DNA of 36,020 bases from a virus. This document shows positions 31,286 through 36,020 of the stretch, piece by piece; the first letter of the stretch is position 1; every line of letters starts with the position of its first letter. Below the pieces are notes generated by a model that made no database searches, had not been told where the DNA came from, and saw only the letters and a list, made by a program, of their open reading frames with translations. The stretch spans positions 1 to 36,020 of the IMG/VR virus record IMGVR_UViG_3300042344_000244. One strand, 5' to 3'. Position numbers and translations under genes: made by a program.

Positions 31286-31610
31286 GAGCGACCTCCACTT
31301 CCACATTGGCGCACAGGCGCAGCAGATGCGACTCGGCTTCGATCCACGCGCTGTGTGCGCGGTCTAGCGCGGCCTCGGCCTGTAGTTCGGGCATGCCGTC
31401 GCCTGCGCGGTCAAACTCGGCTCGCCGCTGCTCAAGGATGCGACAGGCTGCGAGGTACACATGCACGGCCTCCAGTTGCGCGGGGCCGACCCCGGCGCGG
31501 TTCTGGATCGCCTCCGCGCATTGGCGCATACGCTGATCCTCCGTTGGCCCGTTGAGCCGGGTGTGATGGTTGATGATCTCTTCCACCGTGGCCTTGATCG
31601 TGTTTGCCAT
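31275..31610 (-). CDS. Hypothetical helical protein
   Basis: 111 residues from the ATG at 31610. Almost fully helical: TIKATVEEIINHHTRLNG, RMRQCAEAIQNRAG, AVHVYLAACRILEQRRAEFD and AALDRAHSAWIEAESHLLRL. No known domain, membrane segment or catalytic motif. It begins in a TAATG overlap with the first gene of the leftward operon and overlaps the sigma-like gene by 11 bases. Helical bundle proteins of this sort in early phage operons are often host-takeover or accessory factors, which is only an inference. Confidence 0.68.
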   Translation of the reverse strand: MANTIKATVEEIINHHTRLNGPTEDQRMRQCAEAIQNRAGVGPAQLEAVHVYLAACRILEQRRAEFDRAGDGMPELQAEAALDRAHSAWIEAESHLLRLCANVEVEVAHAV

Positions 31611-31810
31611 TAGCGGCCTCCCTTGAAAGCAGCGCGGATTGCTTGATTGCGATTCTCAAACCGCATGCGACCCATCACGCTCAAGTACCAGATCGTGCCG
31701 CTGCTCATCTTGCAGAGCAGGGCGCGGGCCTCCTCAATCGTGCGGAACCGCTCATTGACCCGTGCGCCGAACCCGTATGAACCCGTGACCTCGTAGAACA
31801 TTTCGCGCAT
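31610..31810 (-). CDS. First gene of leftward operon, hypothetical protein
   Basis: 66 residues from the ATG at 31810, with GAGGAGA seven to ten bases upstream. A further in-frame ATG at 31900 would add 30 residues that run past the predicted leftward -10, so the shorter start is preferred. The protein is compact alpha/beta: EMFYEVTGSYGFGARVNERF, a helix (TIEEARALL) and IWYLSVMGRM, ending in a basic tail. No family recognised. As the promoter-proximal gene it should be well expressed. Confidence 0.68.
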   Translation of the reverse strand: MREMFYEVTGSYGFGARVNERFRTIEEARALLCKMSSGTIWYLSVMGRMRFENRNQAIRAAFKGGR

Positions 31811-31866
31811 TTGTTGTCTCCTCGGCCTACCGGGCCGTTCGGTGTGGTCGCCCCGACCACGGTGTA

Positions 31867-31894
31867 AGTATGACCACACTTCGGCAAATTGCAA
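31867..31894 (-). promoter_or_regulatory. Candidate leftward promoter
   Basis: On the minus strand, TTGCAA (31894-31889) is followed by 16 bases and CATACT (31872-31867), about 57 bases before the first leftward start at 31810. It matches a sigma-70 type promoter at four of six bases in each box. It lies in the AT-richer divergent region, the expected site for the leftward operon's promoter. The exact boxes are uncertain. Confidence 0.4.
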
Positions 31895-31912
31895 GTCCAT
31901 AGAACAAAGAAT

Positions 31913-31966
31913 CTAGACAGAATGTAAAACAGTCTAGGCACTATTGAATATGCAAGCCTGTATTCA
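31913..31966. promoter_or_regulatory. Two inverted repeats, possible operators
   Basis: CTAGAC (31913-31918) and GTCTAG (31932-31937) form a 6-bp inverted repeat 13 bases apart, and TGAATA (31945-31950) with TATTCA (31961-31966) form another 10 bases apart. They are adjacent, lie in the centre of the divergent intergenic region and are about one to two helical turns across each, as dimeric HTH operators are. A further CTAGAC lies at 32010-32015 within the rightward promoter candidate. This makes regulator binding plausible, but short repeats also occur by chance. Confidence 0.45.
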
Positions 31967-32001
31967 TTTGCACGAAATGCGGAAATATGGCTGAAGGGTT
32001 C

Positions 32002-32029
32002 TTGCGCTCTAGACGATAGTGGGTAGAGT
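32002..32029 (+). promoter_or_regulatory. Candidate rightward early promoter
   Basis: TTGCGC (32002-32007), 16 bases, then TAGAGT (32024-32029), giving an expected transcription start near 32036 and a leader of about 47 bases before the ATG at 32083. The -35 matches four of six and the -10 matches four of six positions. It is the best plus-strand candidate in the divergent region and would drive the replication genes. A CTAGAC copy occupies its spacer. Confidence 0.45.
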
Positions 32030-32035
32030 TCACCA

Positions 32036-32054
32036 GTCAGCCGGGGCGGCTGAC
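32036..32054 (+). other. Perfect hairpin at the 5' end of the early transcript
   Basis: GTCAGCCG (32036-32043) and CGGCTGAC (32047-32054) form a perfect 8-bp stem with a 3-base loop. If the promoter call is right, it begins within a base or two of the transcription start, where it could protect the mRNA 5' end or bind a protein as DNA. No U-run follows. Confidence 0.6.
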
Positions 32055-32082
32055 GAGACACCCCAACCGAAAGGACACAACA

Positions 32083-32310
32083 ATGAAGACCGCAACCGTG
32101 ATTCAAGGTGGCTACAAGACCGAGATTCGATGCACCACGATTTGCAACCGTGCAGCGTGGTGGGTGATTGCCTGCGACTCTTACGGAAATGAGGAAGTGG
32201 TGTTCCGAACAGACTGTGAGGGCGCAGCGCGAGTTTATCGCAACCAGCGCGTGGAAGAGGGCCGCGATTACACCGTGAACTTGCATTGCAACATCATCGG
32301 ATGGCTCTGA
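32083..32310 (+). CDS. First early rightward gene, hypothetical protein
   Basis: 75 residues, with AAGGA eight bases before the ATG at 32083. It is beta-rich with several cysteines and aromatic residues: TEIRCTTICNRAAWWVIACDSYG, then VVFRTDCEGAARVYRN and DYTVNLHCNIIGWL. No known family; small early genes with this look often act on the host. It stands alone in its own gap structure, 66 bases before the ERF gene, with stable hairpins on both sides, so its mRNA level may differ from that of downstream genes. Confidence 0.65.
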   Translation: MKTATVIQGGYKTEIRCTTICNRAAWWVIACDSYGNEEVVFRTDCEGAARVYRNQRVEEGRDYTVNLHCNIIGWL

Positions 32311-32324
32311 ACGGCGCAAGGCTC

Positions 32325-32363
32325 GCCACCCCTCCGGGGGTGGCCTGCCCTGCTTCGCAGGAG
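32325..32363 (+). other. Tandem intergenic hairpins between early gene and ERF gene
   Basis: GCCACCCC (32325-32332) pairs with GGGGTGGC (32337-32344) around a TCCG loop, a stable cTCCGg-type hairpin. CCTGC and GCAGG form a second 5-bp hairpin with a TTC loop, about 32349-32361. No T-run follows, so this is not a standard terminator. It could act as an mRNA processing or stability element, or as an attenuator. Confidence 0.55.
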
Positions 32364-32376
32364 AAACGAGACACCC

Positions 32377-33267
32377 ATGAAGGACACCCAGACACTCGCT
32401 AGCGCGTTGCTGGCGGCACAGAAAGCCCTGCCCAGCGTCGGCAAGGATGCGAAGAACTCATTTCACCACTACTCGTATGTGAGCGCGGAAGCGATGATCG
32501 GCGCGTGCCGAGAAGCCCTGCACGGCGCAGGCTTGACTGCCCGTAGGGCGGGATGGAAGTTCGACGGCAGCCCGGAAGGCGGAATCGTGTACAGCACATT
32601 CGTTGTAACCCACGGCTCTACCGGAGAGTCGATTACCGACGAGATTGCATGGGTTTGCGTACCGGAGAAGGGCCGCCCCATAGACAAAAGTCTTGCGGGG
32701 TGCTTGACATCCTCATTGAACTACTGGTTGCGTGATTTGCTCCTCGTTCCCCGCGAGGATGAATCCGAGATGGATCGCCGCGATGACCGAACCTACGAGC
32801 CGCGCAAGGCAGCCCCGGCCCCGGCGCGTCCGGCCTCGCGTTCGGCGCAGCAGGATGCCCCACAAGCCGCCCCGGCTCCCAAGGCCACCCCGACCCCAAC
32901 CAAGGCCAAGGAACCCGCCACAGCGGCTCCTAGCGCGTTTGGTGAGGTGCTGGCTTCCCGGCCCGCCAAGGATTGTGTGTGGCATGATGGTCTGACCGTC
33001 AAGCGCGTCGGACAGGGCAAGCCCACGGCGAAGGGCAGCATGCGCTACCCCATCTTGCTGGAAGTTGGCGGGTCGGAGCAATGGGCATCGTGCTTCGATG
33101 ACAAGGTGATGCAGGCGGCACAGGATGCGCTAGGCGGTCAGGCTGTGTCCGGCTTCGTGCAGGAAGGTCAGTACGGTTGGACGCTCTACGGCATCCGCAT
33201 CGTGCTAGAATCCGCCGAGCAGCACGCCGCGCCAGTCGCGGTCGCGGAAGATCACATTCCGTTCTGA
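32377..33267 (+). CDS. erf: ERF-family single-strand annealing protein with OB-like C-terminal domain
   Basis: 296 residues. Residues 1-135 fit the ERF recombinase family: an N-terminal helix, FHHYSYVSAEAMIGACREAL, the strand VVTHGSTGESITDEI, and KGCLTS-like SLAGCLTSSLNYWLRDLLLV. ERF proteins anneal complementary single strands in phage recombination and genome circularisation. Residues 145-185 are a Pro/Ala linker. Residues about 198-277 form a beta-rich domain (VWHDGLTVKRVG, RYPILLEVGG, YGWTLYGIRIVL) that resembles an OB fold. The last residues are E-D-H-I-P-F, like the SSB protein-interaction tip. The C-terminal part is not typical of ERF proteins. Confidence 0.85.
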   Translation: MKDTQTLASALLAAQKALPSVGKDAKNSFHHYSYVSAEAMIGACREALHGAGLTARRAGWKFDGSPEGGIVYSTFVVTHGSTGESITDEIAWVCVPEKGRPIDKSLAGCLTSSLNYWLRDLLLVPREDESEMDRRDDRTYEPRKAAPAPARPASRSAQQDAPQAAPAPKATPTPTKAKEPATAAPSAFGEVLASRPAKDCVWHDGLTVKRVGQGKPTAKGSMRYPILLEVGGSEQWASCFDDKVMQAAQDALGGQAVSGFVQEGQYGWTLYGIRIVLESAEQHAAPVAVAEDHIPF

Positions 33268-33279
33268 ACCCCCGGAAAG

Positions 33280-33315
33280 GCTGGGGAGGTGGCGCAAGTC
33301 CCTCCCCGGCTATTT
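33280..33315 (+). terminator. Terminator-like hairpin after the ERF gene
   Basis: GCTGGGGAGG (33280-33289) pairs with CCTCCCCGGC (33301-33310), a 10-bp stem with one G-T pair and an 11-base loop, followed by TATTT. The short U tract resembles that of the hairpin after the capsid gene. It would allow part of the transcription to stop between the ERF and Gp157-like genes. Confidence 0.6.
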
Positions 33316-33338
33316 CACCCACACCCAAAGGAGACACC

Positions 33339-33854
33339 ATGAGCGCAATCACACGACTGTACGAAGCGAGCGGAGCCGCCCGCGAACTGGAGGCGATGCT
33401 GACCGAGGCCGACGGCGAACTGACCGCCGACATGGACGGTCACTTCGACATCCTCGCCAAGCAGGCCGAAAGCCTGCCAGCAGCGATTGACGATGTTCTT
33501 TCGCTCGTCCGCGACATCGAAGCACGGGCAGAGGCACGCAAGGCCGAGTCCGACAGGCTGAAGCAGCGAGCGCGGCGCGATGAAGCCGTCGCGGCGTGGT
33601 TCAAGAGTCAGGTGCTTCGCACGATGCAAGCCGAGGGTCTGAAGAAAATTGAGACAGCCCGCTGGCGTGCGACGGTCGCGCAGCCGGGTGGGAAGCCTGC
33701 GATGGAGATCGTCGGCGAGATCCCGCCAGAGTTCATCACCGAGAAGATTGAAATCGTGCCGGACAAGGAGGCGATCCGCGCCGCGCTTGAATCCGGCCAG
33801 ACGCTACCGTTCGCAATGTTCGTCCCCAAGCAGCCCTACCTGAAAGTGAGTTGA
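33339..33854 (+). CDS. Siphovirus Gp157-like protein
   Basis: 171 residues from the ATG at 33339, preceded by AAAGGAGA; a longer in-frame opening from 33177 overlaps the ERF gene and reads as non-coding low complexity. The plan matches Gp157 proteins: an N-terminal helix with acidic residues, a long charged coiled coil (residues about 40-90, SLPAAIDDVLSLVRDIEARAEA and LKQRARRDEAV), then MQAEGLKKIETARWRATVAQ and a short basic beta C-terminal half with V-P-D-K-E-A-I. Gp157 family members are reported in phages beside annealing proteins and have been linked to phage resistance in Streptococcus thermophilus. Here it follows ERF, as often found. Confidence 0.78.
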   Translation: MSAITRLYEASGAARELEAMLTEADGELTADMDGHFDILAKQAESLPAAIDDVLSLVRDIEARAEARKAESDRLKQRARRDEAVAAWFKSQVLRTMQAEGLKKIETARWRATVAQPGGKPAMEIVGEIPPEFITEKIEIVPDKEAIRAALESGQTLPFAMFVPKQPYLKVS

Positions 33855-33855
33855 G

Positions 33856-34164
33856 ATGTACGCAGCAGCCATTGTCATTCCAGCCGTCGAAGCAGCCCTG
33901 TCCCGCAGGGGCTTCGCGTTCCCAAGACCCGGTAGCGGCATCGGCAAGGACGCTGTAGCGGCACGCCGACTCGCCTACGACGCGCTGCACAGCCTGACGA
34001 ACGGAACGCCGAGCGGCATCGCCAAACTCATCGGCTGCACGGCCACGACTGCGCTAGTGATGCAGCAGGCAGCGGCGGGGTTCTACCGCTCGCCGGAGGA
34101 GCGGCAGGAGTGGCTAGACGAGGTGCGAGGTCTGATTGAGAGGGGAACGCAATGCGATACTTGA
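33856..34164 (+). CDS. Small protein with possible helix-turn-helix
   Basis: 102 residues starting one base after the previous stop. After a helical start (AAIVIPAVEAALSRRGF), residues about 36-72 (ARRLAYDALHSLTNGTPSGI, then AKLIGCTATTALVMQQAAAGF) read as a basic helix followed by an HTH, somewhat like the DNA-binding domain IV of DnaA. The similarity is weak and there is no DnaA signature motif. It overlaps the methyltransferase start by 13 bases. A DNA-binding role beside the replication genes is a modest inference. Confidence 0.6.
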   Translation: MYAAAIVIPAVEAALSRRGFAFPRPGSGIGKDAVAARRLAYDALHSLTNGTPSGIAKLIGCTATTALVMQQAAAGFYRSPEERQEWLDEVRGLIERGTQCDT

Positions 34165-35042
34165 GCGTGTGCAGCGGCATCGAAGCCGCGACAGTTGCGT
34201 GGGAGCCGCTTGGGTGGAAGCCTGTCGGCTTCAGCGAGATTGAACAGTTCCCGTGCGAGGTGTTGCAGCATCACTACCCAGAGACAAAGAACTACGGAGA
34301 CATGACGAAACATGAAGAATGGGACATCAAGCCCGGAACTGTCGATCTTCTGGCAGGTGGAACACCCTGCCAAGCGTTCAGCATGCTTGGCAAGCGAAGA
34401 GGACTTTCCGACCATCGTGGCAACTTGGCCCTTGTCTATCTCGGAATTGCTGCACGCTTGCAGCCTCGCTGGATCGTGTGGGAAAATGTCGTGGGTGTCT
34501 TGTCAGCAAACGGAGGACGAGACTTTGGAGCCTTCCTCCGGGCATTGGGAGACTGCGGCTATGGGTGGTGCTACCGAGTGCTTGACGCTCGGTATTTCGG
34601 AGTCGCCCAGTCCCGGCGACGAGTCTTTCTTGTGGCGTTCCGTAGAAACGGTGTTGGAGACTGGCGACCTCCCGCAGCGGTACTTCTCGACAAAAGTGGC
34701 CTGCTTGGGAATCCTGCGCCGCGACATCCGCCGGGGCATGAAATTGTCGGATGCCTTACGGCACGCTTTATGTCGCGCAGTCAATTCGGAGCCGAAGAAG
34801 GACATCTCCGAGTGCATCCAAACGGCCCACGATGGCTTGTTCCAGTAGAAATGGAGAGGCTCATGGGCTTTCCTGACGAGTACACGAACATCAAGACCTC
34901 CACAGATGCAAAGCGATGCAAGTCTCTTGGCAATTCGTGGTGCGTGCCTGTAGCCCGGTGGGTTGGCAAGCGCATTCAGATGGTTGAGGATTTGCTGTCG
35001 GCGCGGCGCGATGGCTTGCAATCCGACGCAGATCGCGGATGA
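34152..35042 (+). CDS. C5-cytosine DNA methyltransferase (Dcm-type)
   Basis: 296 residues. All main blocks of m5C methyltransferases are visible: motif I L4-S-V-C-S-G-I-E near the N-terminus, P72-C73-Q74 (catalytic Cys) in GGTPCQAFS, E111-N-V113, Q153-S-R-R-R157 and the closing G260-N-S-W block. The target-recognition region is about 160-235. Phage enzymes of this type methylate the genome against host restriction or alter gene expression. Its central and C-terminal part overlaps a long reading frame in the +1 frame (34312-34848) that resembles a known phage protein. It follows the small HTH gene with a 13-base overlap. Confidence 0.93.
   Translation: MRYLSVCSGIEAATVAWEPLGWKPVGFSEIEQFPCEVLQHHYPETKNYGDMTKHEEWDIKPGTVDLLAGGTPCQAFSMLGKRRGLSDHRGNLALVYLGIAARLQPRWIVWENVVGVLSANGGRDFGAFLRALGDCGYGWCYRVLDARYFGVAQSRRRVFLVAFRRNGVGDWRPPAAVLLDKSGLLGNPAPRHPPGHEIVGCLTARFMSRSQFGAEEGHLRVHPNGPRWLVPVEMERLMGFPDEYTNIKTSTDAKRCKSLGNSWCVPVARWVGKRIQMVEDLLSARRDGLQSDADRG
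34312..34848 (+). CDS. Overlapping ORF in the methyltransferase gene, conserved phage-type protein
   Basis: 178 residues read in the +1 frame of the methyltransferase gene. Its C-terminal part, TECLTLGISESPSPGDESF, then VETVLETGDLPQRYFSTKVA and ACLGILRRDIRRGMKLSDAL, matches what I recall of a phage protein family with the pattern T-L-x-x-S-E-x-P, S-L-S-x-I-L-E-T-G-x-V-P-Q-R-Y-F-L, A-C-x-G-I-L-R-R-A-E-x-R-G-K. The start is uncertain: ATG at 34312 has a weak GGAG 12 bases upstream, and later ATGs exist. Function unknown. Both frames look protein-like, which is why it is listed. It must be weighed against chance. Confidence 0.6.
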   Translation: MKNGTSSPELSIFWQVEHPAKRSACLASEEDFPTIVATWPLSISELLHACSLAGSCGKMSWVSCQQTEDETLEPSSGHWETAAMGGATECLTLGISESPSPGDESFLWRSVETVLETGDLPQRYFSTKVACLGILRRDIRRGMKLSDALRHALCRAVNSEPKKDISECIQTAHDGLFQ

Positions 35043-35045
35043 TGT

Positions 35046-35084
35046 GAAGCGAAACGGCCCACCTTGCGTTAGGTGAGCCGCTTC
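35046..35084 (+). other. Imperfect hairpin between methyltransferase and initiator genes
   Basis: GAAGC (35046-35050) pairs with GCTTC (35080-35084), and GGCCCACC (35056-35063) pairs with GGTGAGCC (35072-35079) apart from one mismatch, with a 5-base bulge on one side. It lies in the 81-base gap before the replication initiator. No U-run follows. It may be an RNA control element for the initiator. Confidence 0.45.
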
Positions 35085-35123
35085 TGACCGTAACCGCGCT
35101 GACAAGAGCGCAGGAGGCTTTGA

Positions 35124-35924
35124 GTGAGTGTAGCGAATGCGACGAATGAAACGGATGGCACGGCCAAGGGTCGCGCACCGTGGATGCCCTTTTGGGGAAC
35201 GGACTTCATGGCCGCAACTCTGGGGTGGAGCGCAAGCGAGCGCGGCGCGTACATGATCCTGCTCTGGGCCGCGTGGGAGGGCGACGGACTTCCGAGCGAC
35301 CCGGAACGGCTGTTCAGGCTCGACCCTGACATCCGATCCGCGTGGCATCTGCTGGAGGACAAGTTCCCGGTGTACGGCGACGGCAAGAGGCGCAACCCAC
35401 GGCAGGAGCGTGAGCGCGGCGAGATGCGCGAGTCCGGCAAGCGCAACGCAGACAGGGCACGCAAGGCCGCAGCAGCACGGTGGGATGCTCCAAGCAATGC
35501 TCGTAGCAATGCTCCAGCCATGCTTGGATCATGCCAAACACAAACACAAACACATACACAATCACTATCAGAGACAGAACCAATCAGAGATACGCTCAAC
35601 GGCGTTGCCGTCGAGCATGTTTCATCCGTAAATGATCCGAAGCCGAACCGCCGAGCCACGATCCCACAGGCCGCGCTAGACGCGCTCTGGCAACGGTTCC
35701 CGCGCAAGGTGGGCCGGAAGAAGGCCATGACCCTGCTAGACAGGGCCGTGCGCGAAGTCATGGAGGACTTTGAGCATGACGAGCCGGCTGATGCGCTGAT
35801 CTGGATGGAGGAGCGGATCGACGCGCTCGCCAAGCAGCACAAGACGACCGACCCGAAGTTCATCCCGCACCCGGCGACTTGGCTAGGCCAAGGCCGCTAC
35901 CTTGACCCTGTGGAGACACCATGA
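35124..35924 (+). CDS. DUF1376 (YdaU-like) replication initiator
   Basis: 266 residues from a GTG at 35124 with CAGGAGG upstream. Residues 19-75 match DUF1376/YdaU: APWMPFWGTDFMAATLGWSA, SERGAYMILLWAAWEGDG, LPSDPERLFRL. A basic helical stretch (about 90-120) precedes a low-complexity linker (NARSNAPAMLGSC and QTQTQTHTQS), then a C-terminal domain with FPRKVGRKKAMTLLDRAV and the HPATWLGQGRY ending common to phage replication proteins. Such proteins act like lambda O in initiating replication. The linker DNA contains evenly spaced iteron-like repeats. Its stop overlaps the next gene (ATGA). Confidence 0.82.
   Translation: MSVANATNETDGTAKGRAPWMPFWGTDFMAATLGWSASERGAYMILLWAAWEGDGLPSDPERLFRLDPDIRSAWHLLEDKFPVYGDGKRRNPRQERERGEMRESGKRNADRARKAAAARWDAPSNARSNAPAMLGSCQTQTQTHTQSLSETEPIRDTLNGVAVEHVSSVNDPKPNRRATIPQAALDALWQRFPRKVGRKKAMTLLDRAVREVMEDFEHDEPADALIWMEERIDALAKQHKTTDPKFIPHPATWLGQGRYLDPVETP
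35485..35575 (+). other. Iteron-like repeats and AT/CA-rich tract, candidate replication origin
   Basis: ATGCT(C/T) occurs at 35485, 35497, 35509 and 35520, with a variant ATGCC at 35531: steps of 12, 12, 11 and 11 bp, close to one helical turn. The two inner copies extend to AGCAATGCTC (35493-35502 and 35505-35514). An AC-rich, easily melted tract (about 35534-35575) follows. This is inside the initiator gene, as the lambda origin lies inside gene O. Confidence 0.6.
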
Positions 35925-36020
35925 GAACCGAAACCGCAGCGACGATCCTTGAACACTTCGGAGGCAGCACATGGGCCAAGCCAGACTCCAAGCGGCACGC
36001 CGAAGCCGCCAAGGTGCTGG
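35921..36020 (+). CDS. Hypothetical protein, 5' part of the junction gene
   Basis: This is the start of the 150-residue gene continued at 1-440. The ATG at 35921 overlaps the stop of the DUF1376 gene (ATGA). Bases 35934-36020 are the second copy of bases 1-87, so the unique part here is only 13 bases. Confidence 0.85.
   Translation, partial: MRTETAATILEHFGGSTWAKPDSKRHAEAAKVL
35934..36020. repeat. Terminal direct repeat, right copy (assembly overlap)
   Basis: Identical to bases 1-87. Closing the two copies gives a 35,933-bp circle with an intact gene across the join. Confidence 0.95.

Noticed and set aside
2089-33211. TAGAAT/TAGACT/TAAACT boxes near gene ends (2089, 6834, 18298, 27634, 33206)
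   Set aside because: They look like -10 boxes, but all but one coincide with stop codons (the one at 33206 lies inside the ERF gene) and none has a convincing -35 at 16-18 bases, so I do not call promoters there.
34503-35348. 281-codon minus-strand ORF opposite the methyltransferase and initiator genes
   Set aside because: It crosses an intergenic region with a hairpin and a ribosome site of the sense strand and shows no recognisable motif, unlike the plus-strand overlapping ORF.
35534-35560. CAAACA-type repeats in the initiator gene as a CRISPR-like or mobile repeat
   Set aside because: They are a short coding microsatellite (alternating Gln and Thr) next to the iterons and are better explained as part of an AT/AC-rich unwinding tract.
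35934-36020. 87-bp repeat as physical terminal repeats of the virion DNA
   Set aside because: The repeat lies inside a coding gene and its length is like an assembler k-mer overlap, so an assembly artefact of a circular map is more likely.
1-36020. Lysogeny genes, tRNAs, CRISPR arrays and transposons
   Set aside because: I looked for integrase or recombinase signatures, tRNA-like cloverleaves, regularly spaced repeats and IS ends and found none that I could support. The XRE protein alone does not show a temperate life cycle.
1-36020. Apparent normal frequency of CTAG (depleted in many proteobacterial genomes)
   Set aside because: By eye CTAG, often as a CTA codon followed by G, is frequent, which might inform on the host, but I could not count it reliably against expectation.

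Overview
The window is one complete, circularly permuted genome of a tailed double-stranded DNA phage of about 35.9 kb. The last 87 bases (35934-36020) repeat the first 87 exactly and one gene reads through the junction, so the unique circle is about 35,933 bp. By eye it is GC-rich (around 60%) and almost fully coding. Most gene junctions are ATGA, GTGA or TAATG overlaps, so translation is probably coupled over long operons. I see no tRNA, integrase, CRISPR array or insertion sequence. The host cannot be named firmly. A lipoprotein and membrane-protein pair at the lysis locus suggests a Gram-negative-type envelope, and a cysteine-rich tail-locus protein (26570-27271) carries a C-C-x-P-D-G-S-C motif that I associate with Planctomycetota proteins.

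Layout. A divergent control region (about 31811-32082) separates two transcription units. Rightward from it run a small early protein, an ERF annealing protein fused to an extra C-terminal domain with an SSB-like tip, a Gp157-like protein, a small helix-turn-helix protein, a C5 cytosine methyltransferase with a second ORF in another frame, and a DUF1376-type replication initiator with iteron-like repeats inside it. The series continues across the junction into small accessory genes, a possible PD-(D/E)XK nuclease, RusA, a calcineurin-like phosphoesterase and a HExxH protein (to about 4.1 kb). Next come a membrane protein, two virion-type genes including an SGNH-hydrolase-like protein, a lysis-type cassette (6.3-6.8 kb) and a ParB-fused DNA methylase.

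From 7990 to about 29.0 kb lies the morphogenesis block: small and large terminase, DUF935 (Mu gp29-like) portal with a very long C-terminal extension, Mu F-like protein, two related small head-locus proteins, protease/scaffold, decoration protein, major capsid protein, a terminator-like hairpin, DUF1320 connector, tail completion protein, tail tube candidate, tail assembly chaperones with a -1 frameshift site (GGGAAAC), a short tape-measure candidate, two large tail proteins and several distal or adhesin-like proteins. Two of the tail-locus proteins (19332-20624 and 27646-29001) look like diverged paralogues.

Leftward, 29398-31810 is a compact operon of small genes: a sigma region-4-like protein, a winged-helix protein, a membrane-anchored protein and a 27-residue mini-protein. 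A strong leftward terminator follows, and one further leftward gene meets the end of the late operon tail to tail. The most interesting signals are the dual-coding methyltransferase, a nine-residue peptide shared by the scaffold/protease and the capsid N-terminus in different codons, the ERF fusion ending in an SSB-like tip, and the iterons in the initiator gene.
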